Below are positions 1-9,840 of a stretch of DNA of 64,000 bases, one piece after another; position 1 is the stretch's first letter; every line of letters starts with the position of its first letter. The translations under genes and the position numbers were made by a program. Below the pieces are notes generated by a model. That model did no database searches. It had not been told where the DNA came from and was given only the letters and a program-made list of their open reading frames with translations. This DNA is from Manis javanica. Its lineage: Eukaryota > Chordata > Mammalia > Pholidota > Manidae. The stretch is taken from assembly GCF_040802235.1 (NCBI RefSeq), contig NC_133169.1, forward strand, positions 47,437,034 to 47,501,033. The letters run 5' to 3'.

Positions 1-2050
1 AAAATCTCATCCTATTCATTTACTTATTCAATCATTTATATCATATGGATTCGCGGATATTTATTTCATTCTTTGGTTATAATCTCTCTTTTTCACCCAA
101 ATGATTTCCTCTTTGGCCACTGAGGTCCCTTTCATATTGCCTCCTGTGTCCTTTTGAAATACTCTAGTTTTGTTTTTGTACTTTTTTTACTACGTGTACT
201 TTTTTACTTTTTAAGATGTGTCAGGTTTATTTTATATTTTCCTTGCCTTAGTCATTGAAATAGACATTCCTCAAAGGGCCCAGTTTCCTTTAGAAACCAA
301 GATTAGGTGAGCTCATTGCTACTGAGATTTCACTGCTTCCAGGCCCTAACAGAGAAAAATATATGTATGTATAAAATCTATGTATATATACATGACTATA
401 TTTCTACATCTATTTATAAGTACATTAAAGTAGATGTGAGTTAATAGTTGTATTGCTGACTCTAACCCAGCATGACAGTCTTCATGTTAGCCTACCTTTG
501 ATTATTTGTAAATTTTTTGACAGTGGGAAAACTGGCTCTACAATTTATTTGCTTATTTGTTCAGTCTTAGTATGCATGGAACGTTGTGTCCAGATTGTTA
601 AAGCATACCCTTGTGAAAAAGAAATTTACCAACCCAAATGCAGTATTTAAGCACAGTTTTTTTTTAAATATTTGGCCCTACAGTATTTAGGTAAGACATT
701 CTTTCCAGAGTTATTTAGCTCCACTCCTTTTTCATTCCCTTTCATGATATTCTACTGTACGTTTGTAATACATTTGCTACACTCCACACTCATCCTTTGG
801 GCTCTGTTGTCATGTGTCGTACATAGGTTTTGACATATAAGCACACAATACATTGCTACTATTTTGCTTTAATAGTAATCTTTTAGAGAAATTACAAATC
901 AGAGGAAAAAGGAATGTATTTTCTTTTTAAATTTTTATTTCTGATTTCTTTTTAGTAGATCCATCTCTGACCTATAAAACATTCTTTTTAACTGAACAGT
1001 TTCTATTAGCATTTCCTACAGAGTTGGTCTGCAGGCACTATGTTGCTTCAATTTTTGTTTGGCTGAGAGAGTACCTCATTCTTTATTTTATTTTAATTTT
1101 TATTTAAAATTTTAGATTTAGAAAACAGTTGCTATGATAGTATATAGAGTTTCAATATGCCTATTCTTTAATTTTGAAGGAAATTTTCACTGGGTATAGA
1201 ATTCTGGACTGACAGGCTTTTTCCCTTCTTTTCCAGCACTAATAAGGTGTCATTCCATTGTCTTGAAACTTATGTAATTCTGACATGACATCTGTTATAA
1301 TTCTTAGCCTGTTCCTCTGTAGGTTTTGTGATTTCCCCTCTCTGGCTGCTTTCAAGAGTCTCCGGTATTCTGCGTTTTTAATATAATATGCATAGTTTTT
1401 TCTGTCTCCATGATGTTTCCTGAGCTTCTTACATTTGTGGCTTGATGTTTTTATTAACTTTGGAAATCAGTTTTGTAAACTTTTTAGCCCTTATACCTTC
1501 AAATATTGCTTCTCCATTCTCTTTCTCTTCTCCCTCTCTGATTCCTACTGAGCTATCTGTTAAACTTTGTGAAATTGTCGCACAGTTTTTGTATCCTCTT
1601 TTCTCTACTTTGCTTTCTTATTCTTGTTTGTTTGCATTCTTTGCACTTCAGTTGGGCTAATTTCTATTGACCTATCATCAAGTTCACTTATTTTTCTTCG
1701 GCTATATCTAATCTACTGCTAAACCTACAAAAAGAATTCTTTCTATTACTGTTTTGTAATAGCATGCTTAATTGTTTCTTTCCATGTCTCTGATAAAACT
1801 ACCTATCAGATTTTGTAGGTTGTTTACCTTTTTCTCTAGGACATTTACAAGAGTAAGTCATACTCATGTTAAATTCCCTGTCTGATGGTGCAACACCTAT
1901 GCCATATCCGAGTTTGGTTCTGCTGACTGCTCACTCTGCTGACTGTTTCTTTCCTCACCTTACCTTGTTCCAGTTATTTACTGACAGCTGAATAAATTGT
2001 ATGAATCAGTGGATACTGAGGTAAATATTTTTTATGATTATAACTAAGCA
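1..2050 (-). repeat. Old LINE-1-like sequence, antisense, fragmented
   Basis: The plus strand is T-rich. It reads like the reverse complement of ancient mammalian L1/HAL1 sequence, for example the stretch with 'ctctggctgctttcaagag' near 1340 and the 'cttcaaatattgcttctcc' block near 1500. No long ORF survives in either orientation. The exact subfamily and the boundaries between pieces cannot be set by eye, and the first 900 bases are less certain than 950-2040. The assignment rests on remembered consensus similarity only. Confidence 0.45.
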
Positions 2051-2687
2051 CATCTTTCTTTCTGTTAATCCTTTCATGTGTCTGTTATTCTAGTCAGACA
2101 TTGGGATGAAAATGAAGTTTGTTGTTATGGTTACACTTAGTACATCACAGATATCAAATTTCTTTAGTGATATTTTTCAGATAGTTTTTCTCAACATCTA
2201 CTTCCCTCTTTGATCTGGATCCTCTCCCTGACCTGTTGACCAGAGAAATTCCATCTTCTGCAGGTCTCAGATATGCTTTAGAGGTATCCTTAATCAAAAT
2301 ATGTTAGTATGGTGTGTGGGGGAAGTAGATAAGGACAATCTCTGACATTCTAATTAAATCTGCGCTATTTAAATCTAATTAAATCTCAGGCACTGTTAAA
2401 TGGGATCTTAACACTGGCTTTTACATGTGTCTCTGCCTCTTATCCATCTGCAATGACAGGTCTATAAGCTCCTCTCCTGGTGAGACAAGGACCATGGGCC
2501 TAGACAGAGTAGGGTGAGGGCCTCTGGGGTAAAAACAAAGCAAGATAATCCATCGTGAGATCTGCGTTCGCCTGCTGAGGGGCGCAGCTTATTTTTCTGG
2601 CTTTACCCAGGTGCTGCTTTTCTTCCTCCAGCCCTACACAAATGATTTGCAACTTGGGCAATGTAGCAAGCAAGCCCCCCCCCAAAA
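2051..2687. other. Unassigned intergenic sequence
   Basis: No gene, RNA or confident repeat is visible. A short C homopolymer (about nine C) lies just before the solo LTR that follows. The 61-codon minus ORF here has no recognisable content. Confidence 0.5.
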
Positions 2688-3150
2688 TGTAGTAAAAACA
2701 GGAAGGATTCCATCTTGAAAATAGGATTGCGCCTTAAAACCCAATTAGTGAAAAAGTAAGTTCCTTAACAGACAATAACTCAACCCACCTTGGGAGCAAA
2801 GCAGGCAGTCTTGAGTGACATGCTCCCAGACCAGGAAGCTCTATCCTGGGAGGAAATCAGAGCAGTAAAATTCTTGTAAATAACTAAGAAGACTCATAAG
2901 AAACTTAGTGGTTCTTCAAATGTAAACATTTTGGGACCACTCAGCAGGTGTGCATCCCTAGCCCTTTGTCTCTCAAGTGCCTATAAAACCCCTAGACAAT
3001 GTACCACCCTGGGGTTCTTTTGTCCCCTCCTGGCCTGAGCCAGGAGCTCTCTTCTCTCACTTTCTCTCTAAATAAAAGCCTCTGCCTTGCTCTCCAACCT
3101 TGACCGTTTGTGAAGTTCATTCTTCAGCTCCGTGAACAAGGACCCCGGCA
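2688..3150 (+). mobile_element. Solo LTR of a class I endogenous retrovirus
   Basis: This stretch has the layout of a gammaretrovirus-type LTR: a TG start near 2688, a TATAAAA box at 2982-2988, a pyrimidine-rich CTCTCTT zone, an AATAAA polyadenylation signal at 3071-3076, and a terminal CA near 3150. No internal retroviral sequence follows, so it is a solo LTR. It differs in sequence from the LTRs of the provirus at 4.57-13.30 kb. Ends are approximate and I did not find a convincing target-site duplication. Confidence 0.6.
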
Positions 3151-3879
3151 TCACTGGGATAGATTTTTTTCCTTCATCTCTTCCTCTAGCCACAGTGAGC
3201 ATCCACCCGTGCCCCAGAGCAACCCCTTCACCGACTTATTCCTGAAGAATAAGACCTCCTGTTTTTCTTAGGGGTAAAAAAGGGCATTGGGTCTCGATGG
3301 CATTTGGACAATGGTTGCTCTTCCCCCAGACAGAATCGCAATGGAAGCTTTCCCGAATTCTCCCTGATCTCCTGGCTGTGTGCCTAGCGGGATTTGTGGA
3401 GGAAAGGCCGGCAAGAGAGTTCGAACTCCTGTTATCAGTGACCCCAAAGGTTTCAGTCTCATGTCAGCCCACACTCAGCCATTAGCAATTTGCTGAAGGT
3501 TTTAGCGGCATCTTTTCCAGAGCCTATACCCAGCAGCAGCATCTACCACAGTTATACAAACGCCTGGGTCCCTTTACCCCTGCAGGCTTCTCTGCCCATA
3601 TTTTAGCATGGTTCTTTGCCCTGTACCCTCCATTTTTTACCTGTTAAAGAAATCATTTATTTTCAGTTTCCTAGGGTCTTTTTATTATTATTGTAAGAGT
3701 GGAAGTAAGACTCTCTGTAGCCCTCTGCATCTCCGGGCCGAACCTGCACGTTCATATTGCTCAAAGTGCTCAGAGGACAGCCATGTGCAGCCTAGACTGC
3801 GAACCAAATCATCATAATACGCATCTCAGTCAGAAAAGGTGGAAATAAGGTGTGGTTTAGACGGCCCTACGTAATTTAG
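3151..3879. other. Unassigned intergenic sequence
   Basis: Moderately GC-rich non-coding sequence between the solo LTR and an L2-like block. Short ORFs on both strands (60-70 codons) show no family features. It could hold decayed retroviral leader sequence next to the LTR, but I cannot support that from motifs. Confidence 0.4.
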
Positions 3880-4490
3880 CCCCTAGCCAGATTTCCCACC
3901 CTTTCCCTCCTACCACACTGACCCTTGTTTGGGGCTCTCTTGTCACACGGAGCGGAGCACCCTTCCTGGAGTGCCCTGCCCCTGCTGTGCCAGAGCCCTT
4001 GTCCGCCTGCCCACGCTGCCTGCGGGGCTGGCCTGCCGCGGGGACTTGCGGCCACACTTCCTCAGGCGTCTGCCCGCTACTCCCTTCCGGAAGGTTTGAT
4101 TAGCTCCACCCAGGGGACGATGCCCTACTGAATCGTTCTTCACTCCCTTTTTTCTTTCTTATTCTGTTTTTCAGAACTTAGTGAGAGAGAGAACTCAGTT
4201 TCTAGGCTTTGAGACCAGAGTATGAAAATACTATTTTAAGGAAGGGGCTTTAAAATAAGGACATACAGAAATGCCTGCTTAATTTTCCATGCTTTTATTT
4301 ATAGTTATTTATCATTGCCACTAGACATACTTTATCTTATTTACTTATATACCTAAATGAATGTAAACCCTATGAAACCAATTATTTTCATTTGTTTACT
4401 TATTCACTGCTTTATCCTTCATTCTTAGAACAGCATCAAGTACATAGTTGGATGCCAATATCCATTAAAATACAAAAGGTACATTTCATT
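3880..4490 (+). repeat. L2-like LINE fragment, sense
   Basis: The block has L2 3'-end character: a CT-rich region with 'cctggagtgccctgcccct', followed near 4410-4470 by a phrase resembling the L2 tail ('actgctttatcc...agaacagcatcaagtacatag'). It is heavily diverged. The call relies on remembered L2 consensus. Confidence 0.4.
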
Positions 4491-4561
4491 ATTTTTGAAG
4501 GTGCCCCCTGGGTGCCCGATTCTATCCCAGGTAAGCACTAATAATTAAAATTCAAGGCATA

Positions 4562-4565
4562 GTCT
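4562..4565. repeat. Candidate target-site duplication, left copy (GTCT)
   Basis: GTCT lies one base before the TG of the 5' LTR and recurs directly after the 3' LTR at 13300-13303. Four bases is a normal size for class I ERVs. The one-base offset means either the LTR begins one base earlier than TG here, or the match is chance. Confidence 0.45.
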
Positions 4566-4566
4566 G

Positions 4567-4815
4567 TGAAGGGTCCCCACCAGTAAGATGGCAAACTTTG
4601 GGCTTCTTTTCGGGGTCCTCGGTTCCCGCCGGCGCCACCTGAAGCCCAATCACCTCTCGCCCCCCTCCCAATCCCAGCACCTAGCCAACAGCCACCAGCC
4701 CCGTAGAAGTAACACCACAATCACCCTATGCCCCTTCCTATATAACCCAGCACCTTTCCCTAATAAAGCGGAACTCTCCGGTGAATTGCTGCTGTGTGTC
4801 GCTCCTTTCCTTTCA
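4567..4815 (+). mobile_element. 5' LTR of the provirus
   Basis: A 249-bp LTR begins TGAAGGG and ends TTTCA. It is unusually short. It contains a TATATAA box at 4739-4745 and AATAAA at 4762-4767, followed by the GT/T-rich 'gctgtgtgtcgctcctttc' end. By eye it differs from the 3' LTR at about nine substitutions and one single-base indel, roughly 3.6%. Confidence 0.95.
4739..4745 (+). promoter_or_regulatory. TATA box of the 5' LTR
   Basis: TATATAA sits about 70 bases before the LTR end and is unchanged in the 3' LTR (13223-13229). The polyadenylation signal begins 23 bases later, so the R region must be very short. Confidence 0.8.
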
Positions 4816-4816
4816 T

Positions 4817-4834
4817 TGGTGCCGAAACCCGGAA
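4817..4834 (+). promoter_or_regulatory. Primer binding site, tRNA-Phe type
   Basis: TGGTGCCGAAACCCGG starts two bases after the LTR end and is complementary to the 3' end of mammalian tRNA-Phe, with about one mismatch over 18 bases. HERV-F elements use this primer type, unlike HERV-H (His) or HERV-E (Glu). Confidence 0.85.
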
Positions 4835-4942
4835 AATGGGACACCCCAACTGGGCCCCGTCTTCCCTCCAACACCAGCAGCAGCTTGCCCTCGTCCTCTT
4901 TTTCTGGCGCTGGCTCATCACACTCACCACTCCTCTCTGGCC

Positions 4943-4953
4943 TTTAGGTAAGT
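4943..4953 (+). promoter_or_regulatory. Leader splice donor
   Basis: TTTAG|GTAAGT is a near-perfect splice donor, with the GT at 4948-4949, about 115 bases after the primer site. In simple retroviruses this position supplies the donor for the subgenomic env message. Confidence 0.7.
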
Positions 4954-5375
4954 TTTCCCCCCGGGGTGGACCACTCTTCCCCGAGCTATCGCAGTGCCAT
5001 TGACCGTGATCGTCTGGCAAGGCCCTGACGCTTGGGGACGAGGAGGGAACGCTCCCCGCCTCAGGCCTTCACGGCTGCGGCGGACCCTCAGGCCCCTCCT
5101 CCAAAAGCCATAAACCCCCGCCTCAGGCCTGAAACTTTTTAAGCAAAATTTCCCCGGGGTGGGCCACTCTTCTCTGAGCTATCGCAGTGCCATTGACGGT
5201 GATCGTCCAGCAAGGCCCTGACGCTCGGGGACGAGGAGGGAACTCTCCCTGCCTCAGGCCTTCATGGTTGCAGCGGACCCTCAGGCACCTCCTCTGACAG
5301 CCATAAATCCCTGCCTCAGGCCTTCACAGCTGCAGCAGACTCTCAGGACCCCCCCTCCAACAGCCATAAACGAGG
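4954..5375 (+). repeat. Tandem repeats in the proviral leader
   Basis: A unit of about 193 bases starting with CCGGGGTGG occurs at 4961 and again at 5154. Both include 'gagctatcgcagtgccattg' and 'aaggccctgacgct'. A shorter unit of about 61 bases starting GCCTCAGGCCTTCA is repeated again from about 5312. The copies differ at several bases, so the duplication is not recent. It makes a nested repeat array between splice donor and gag. Confidence 0.85.
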
Positions 5376-5676
5376 TGACTCCTTTGCAGATGAGAACACT
5401 CCCTTTCCCCGCCCCCTCCTCCTTCTGTTCCATCTGCCGAAATCTGTTCGGTCTGCGGAAAACGCGTAGTGCTAGGTACCTCGTGACTCCGGAACTCTGC
5501 CTTCTTTGGGAAGTCTGGGTGACGACCCACACTTCCCAAGAAATTCCAACTCATATACGAGTTTCCGTAGACCACCAAGGATCATCGGGGACGCCCTTTG
5601 TCTCCTTGTGGTCTGCTTCCAGTCCGAGGATCTCCATTTGTCTTCCCCTGTTTGTCTCCTTCTCTGTCCTTTAGCC

Positions 5677-7504
5677 ATGGGAGCCTCCTCATCCCTCCCT
5701 GAAAGCACCTCTTGAATGCCTGCTTAAGCATCTGGCTACCCTCTCCCTGACGCCTGATATAAAACCAAAACTTCTCCGTAAATATTGCTCCCAAGATTGG
5801 CTGACATACCCCCTAGACAATAACAACCAATGGCCTGCAGGGGGAACTCTTGATCCTAACATCACTCGCAATCTCTTTAACTACTGTCAGCGTCTGAAAA
5901 AATGGAAGGAGATTCCCTATATCGAAGCTTTTCGCCTCCTAGCTCAAAATCCCAGCCTCTGCACCACCTGCTCCCCGCCCCAAGTTCTCCTAGCCTGCAA
6001 GCCATCTCCCTCCCCTCCACACACTCCCAGTCCCTCTTCAATTACCTTTGACCTGGCCGACGAGCCTCTGCCATACAGACTTCCCCCTTCGGCCCTTCCC
6101 CCTCCTACAACCCCTCCACCCTCCGCCGCCGCTGCCGCCTCTTTCCCCATGGCAGAAGCCTCCCGTCCTCTCCCTTCCCCTTCTTCTCCTACAACAGCCC
6201 CTCCCCCTCTCTACCGCCACCGCTGCCTCCACCCCCGCAGAAGCCTCCCATCCTCTCCCTTCCCCCTCCTCCACCATCTCTTCCTGCACCTCACCCCCTA
6301 CTCCTCCGTCCCCCTCACCTTCCCCCCTCCCACAAATCGAGCCTGAGCCTTTCAGCCTCCCTCTAACTAAGTTCCAAGAGCCTCGTCCGTCTTTGCCCCC
6401 TCAGATTCGGTCCCAAGGGCCTCCCAAAATTATCACGGCTTTGCCCCTATCACCTGTTTCCCCCGCACAGATTGAGCCAGAACCCTTCAGTCCCCCTCAG
6501 ACTTGGTCCCGAGGGCCTCCCAAAATTATCGCCCCGCTCTGGGAAGTAGCAGGATCCGAAGGCATCGTGCGCGTTCACGTCCCTTTCTCCTTAGGAGATT
6601 TAGCCCAACTAGAGAAACGCCTAGGTTCCTTTTCCACTGATCCCACGACATACATCAGGGAGTTTCAATGGACCCTCCAGTCTTACAGCCTCACGCATCA
6701 TGACATTTTCATGCTCCTGGCCAATACTCTCCTCCCTGAAGAGCGTAGACGAGCTTGGGACTTCACCCAAACGCATGCTACCGAAACCCACAGGACTGAC
6801 CCCACCTGTCCCCCTGGCCCCACTGCTGTCCCCGAACAAGACCCACACTGGGATTATAACACTGCCATGGGTCTCCACTCTCGAGATATTTTTGCCTCCT
6901 GCTTAATAGCCGGTCTAAAAAAGGCAGCTTGTAAAGCAGTCAATTTTCAAAAGCTCCAAGACATAATTCAAAAGAGAGACGAAACCCCCTCCGAGTTCTT
7001 AGACAGACTCACTCAAGCCCTATTACAGTATACCAGCCTGGACCCAGAAACACCTGAAGGAAGACAGGTCCTTATGACATACTTCCTAGCTCAAAGCTAC
7101 CCCGACATTAAAGCTAAACTCAAAAAGTTAGAACAGGGCCCCGCTACCCCACAGACTGAGATCCTAACAGTGGCCTTTAAAGTCTTCCATAACCGGGAGG
7201 AGGAGAAAGAATGCCGTAAACAAAAAGCTGACCAAGCCAATTTTCAGATGTTGGCCCAGCTGATAAAACCACAACCTGGGCGCCCCTCTACAGACAAGCC
7301 CCCCCCAGGAGCTTGTTTTAAGTGCGGAAAAGAGGGACATTGGTCAAGGGCGTGCCCGTCCCCCAGATCTCCTACCACCCCATGCCCCAGATGCCACAAA
7401 AAGGGCCACTGGGGTCTGATTGCCCAACCACCCGAAGGGGAAGGGGAGGCTGGACGAACAACCCCCATCCTAAGCCCGCCGTAGTGGGGCTGGCAGAAGA
7501 TTGA
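5677..7504 (+). pseudogene. gag: Proviral gag, frameshifted
   Basis: Gag forms the virion core. The ATG at 5677 opens with Met-Gly-Ala-Ser, an N-myristoylation-type start typical of gammaretroviral matrix, but that frame stops at 5713-5715. Matrix-like sequence continues in the next frame to about 6200, ending in a Pro/Ser-rich region with a PPLY late-domain motif at 6202-6213. The frame then shifts again. The 478-codon frame (6048-7484) holds the capsid and a complete CCHC zinc knuckle near 7314-7355. A second knuckle starts at about 7384, but its last Cys lies in another frame, implying a further shift near 7411. That frame ends at the TGA at 7502-7504. A Pro-rich segment is internally duplicated (about 6332-6434 and 6469-6530). 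At least three frameshifts make it non-functional. Confidence 0.9.
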
Positions 7505-7830
7505 TGGGGTCCGGGGGCTTCTCGCTCGACCATTTCCATCACCAAACAGGAACCCAGGGTTACTTTAACAGTAGACGGTCGCCCCATCTCCTTCCTCCTA
7601 GATACAGGAGCCACCTTCTCAGTCTTGCGAGAATACCGGAGCCCTACCACGCCAGCCATTACTCCTATAGTTGGGGTAGGAGGTAAACAGATTTTCCCAT
7701 TAAAACCCCCCCCCTTTTATGCACAATCCTAGACAGTCCCATACCTTTCTCCCACTCCTTCCTAGTTATGCCCCAGTGTCCCATCCCTTTACTAGGATGG
7801 GACATCCTTTCCCTCCTCCACGTTTCCATA
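7505..7830 (+). pseudogene. pro: Proviral protease, frameshifted at a C run
   Basis: The retroviral aspartic protease matures Gag-Pol. It follows the gag TGA (7502-7504) in the same frame, the classic gammaretroviral read-through arrangement. The catalytic Asp-Thr-Gly-Ala motif is at 7601-7612, preceded by Leu-Leu as usual. The frame breaks in a run of C residues at about 7707-7716, after which a stop occurs near 7728. The protease C-terminal motif (Leu-Leu-Gly-Trp-Asp, where Arg or Lys is commoner than Trp) continues in the next frame near 7790-7810. The catalytic residues are intact; the frame is not. Confidence 0.85.
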
Positions 7831-9390
7831 ACTATATCCACTCCCACAGCCCCCAGTACTCCCTTTCTGATGGCCCTCATAGCCGACAACCCCCCTCTAC
7901 CCAATGAAAGCTCCGGTTCTGCCCTTATACACCCTGTAAATCCCAAAGTTTTGGACATTACAAGCCCCTCCGTGGCCCTATGTCCCCCTTTCTCTATCAA
8001 ATTACGTGACCCCTCTCAGTATATCTGTCAGGCCCAATACCCCCTAACCACTTAGGACCTCATAGGCCTCCAACCCATCATTCAAGATCTCTTAAACAAA
8101 AACTACCTCAGACCCACTCACTCCCCATTTAATACCCCCATATTAGCTGTTAAAAAAAACAACGGATCTTTCTGCCTTGTCCAAGACCTTCGCCTCATCA
8201 ACATAGCCGTTGTCCCTATCCATCCCTTAGTTCCAAATCCATACACCCTTTTATCGCAGATCCCTGTTTCCGCATCCCACTTCTCAGTCCTAGATCTCAA
8301 GGACGCATTTTTTTCTATCCCTCTAGACCCCTGCTCCCAAGATTTTTTTGCCTTCACCTGGACGGACCCATACACCACACATTCTGTACAACTTACTTGG
8401 ACAGTTTTGCCACAAGGCTTCTGAGATAGTCCCCATATTTTTGGACAAGTCCTAGCTCAAGACCTCAAACAGTTTCACCATGATCACCCCGAGTCCACTT
8501 TATTACAATATGTAGATGATCTTCTACTCCGCAGTCCCTCGTGGGAATAGTCTCAACTTGACACTGCGTCTCTACTTAACCTTCTAGCTTCCAGAGGTTA
8601 CCGAGTATCCCCCCCGTCAAAGCTCAAATCTCTTCCCCTTCTGTCACTTACCTTGGATTCCTTCTGTCTCAACAAAGAAAGTCCATTACCTTAGACAGAA
8701 AACGACTCCTCTCTGACCTGCCCGTTCCCAAAACCAAGACAGAAATCCTTTCCTTTCTAGGCCTGGCTGGGTATTTTAGAGCGTGGATCCCTAACTTCTC
8801 CCTGTTGCCAAGACCCCTATACGACCTCAGCAAGGGCCCCCCTGAAGAACCATTATCATCCTCACCCCGACACTCCTTCATTAAGCTCTGCCAAGCCCTT
8901 GTAGAAGCTCCAGCTCTCCATCTCCCTGATTTGTCAAAACCCTTCTCATTATACATTCATGAGAGGTCCAGTCAAGCTCTAGGAGTCCTAGGCCAATATT
9001 ATGTCCCATCCTTTGCCCCAGTAGCTTATCTCTCCAAGCAATTAGACCCCACAGTTCGGGGATGGGCCCCCTGCCTAAGGGCATTAGCCGCTGGACAGCT
9101 CTTGCAGAAAGAAGCTCATAAACTAAAATTTGGAGCGCCCCTTACCATTCTGTCCCCACATCACCTAAAAGATCTCTTAACCTACAAAAGTTTACAGACT
9201 CTCCCTCCCTCCAGACTACTGACCTTACTGTCCTCTTTCCTCCAAAATCCAAACATTTCTTTCCTCCCCTGCCAGCCCCTGAATCTGGCCACTCTTCTTC
9301 CTCTGCCCTACTCTCCTCATACTCCCTCGCATGATTGCCTGGAAGCCCTTCACAACTTCCTTCCGTGCCACTCCACGATCTCCGAAGGAG
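7831..9390 (+). pseudogene. pol: Proviral reverse transcriptase, nonsense and frameshift
   Basis: Reverse transcriptase copies the RNA genome. The finger and palm regions lie in frame 1 and carry Leu-Asp-Leu-Lys-Asp-Ala near 8290-8310 and the catalytic Tyr-Val-Asp-Asp at 8509-8520. Three in-frame stops interrupt it: TAG 8053-8055, TGA 8422-8424 (at a position in the conserved Leu-Pro-Gln-Gly-Phe motif region) and TAG 8548-8550. A frameshift falls in the C7 run at 8609-8615. The thumb and connection then continue in frame 0, including the Leu-Gly-Leu-Ala-Gly-Tyr motif near 8760. The polymerase is dead although its active-site aspartates survive. Confidence 0.9.
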
Positions 9391-9840
9391 CCCTCTCACA
9401 CTCTGACCTCATCTGGTTTACTGATGGGTCCTCCTTTAAACATGAGGTCACCCACTACTCAGGATACGCAGTAGTCTCCCTCAAAGATGTCATTGAGGCA
9501 CGAGCCCTACCCCCTGGTACAACCAATCAGCAGGCTGAACTCATTGCAGCCACCAGAGCTTGCACTCTGACCTGGGACACGTCTCTCACATTGTACACTG
9601 ACTCCAAGTACGTATTCTACATTCTCTTGTCCCACGCGGCAGTATGGAAAGAACGAGGCCTCCTCACCACAAAAGGGAATTCCATAACTAATTCAGCCTT
9701 AATTATTAAACTTCTAGAGGCTTTACAACTCCCACACCGACTAGGCATAGTCCACTGCAAATCACATCAAAAAGATGACTCCCCCATTGCAAGAGGTAAC
9801 AACAAAGCCGACAGAGTAGCCCGGTCAGTTGCCCTATCAG
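9391..9840 (+). pseudogene. pol: Proviral RNase H domain of pol, open in its own frame
   Basis: RNase H degrades the RNA strand during reverse transcription. The domain is uninterrupted inside a 463-codon frame (8805-10196). All four acidic positions of the family are visible: Asp in Thr-Asp-Gly-Ser near 9421, Glu in Gln-Ala-Glu-Leu near 9536, Asp in Thr-Asp-Ser-Lys near 9600, and Asp in Lys-Ala-Asp-Arg near 9810. This is the best-preserved enzymatic domain of the provirus. Upstream stops in the same gene mean it would not be made as part of a normal polyprotein. Confidence 0.85.

Noticed and set aside
4538-4874. Minus-strand ORFs in both LTRs (with the shared Met-Trp-Cys-Tyr-Phe-Tyr start)
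   Set aside because: They recur only because the LTR is duplicated, and they run antisense to the LTR promoter without a known counterpart.
6038-6289. Minus-strand Gly/Glu-rich ORFs across gag
   Set aside because: They are shadows of the C-rich Pro/Ser-coding gag region and have no start context or homology.
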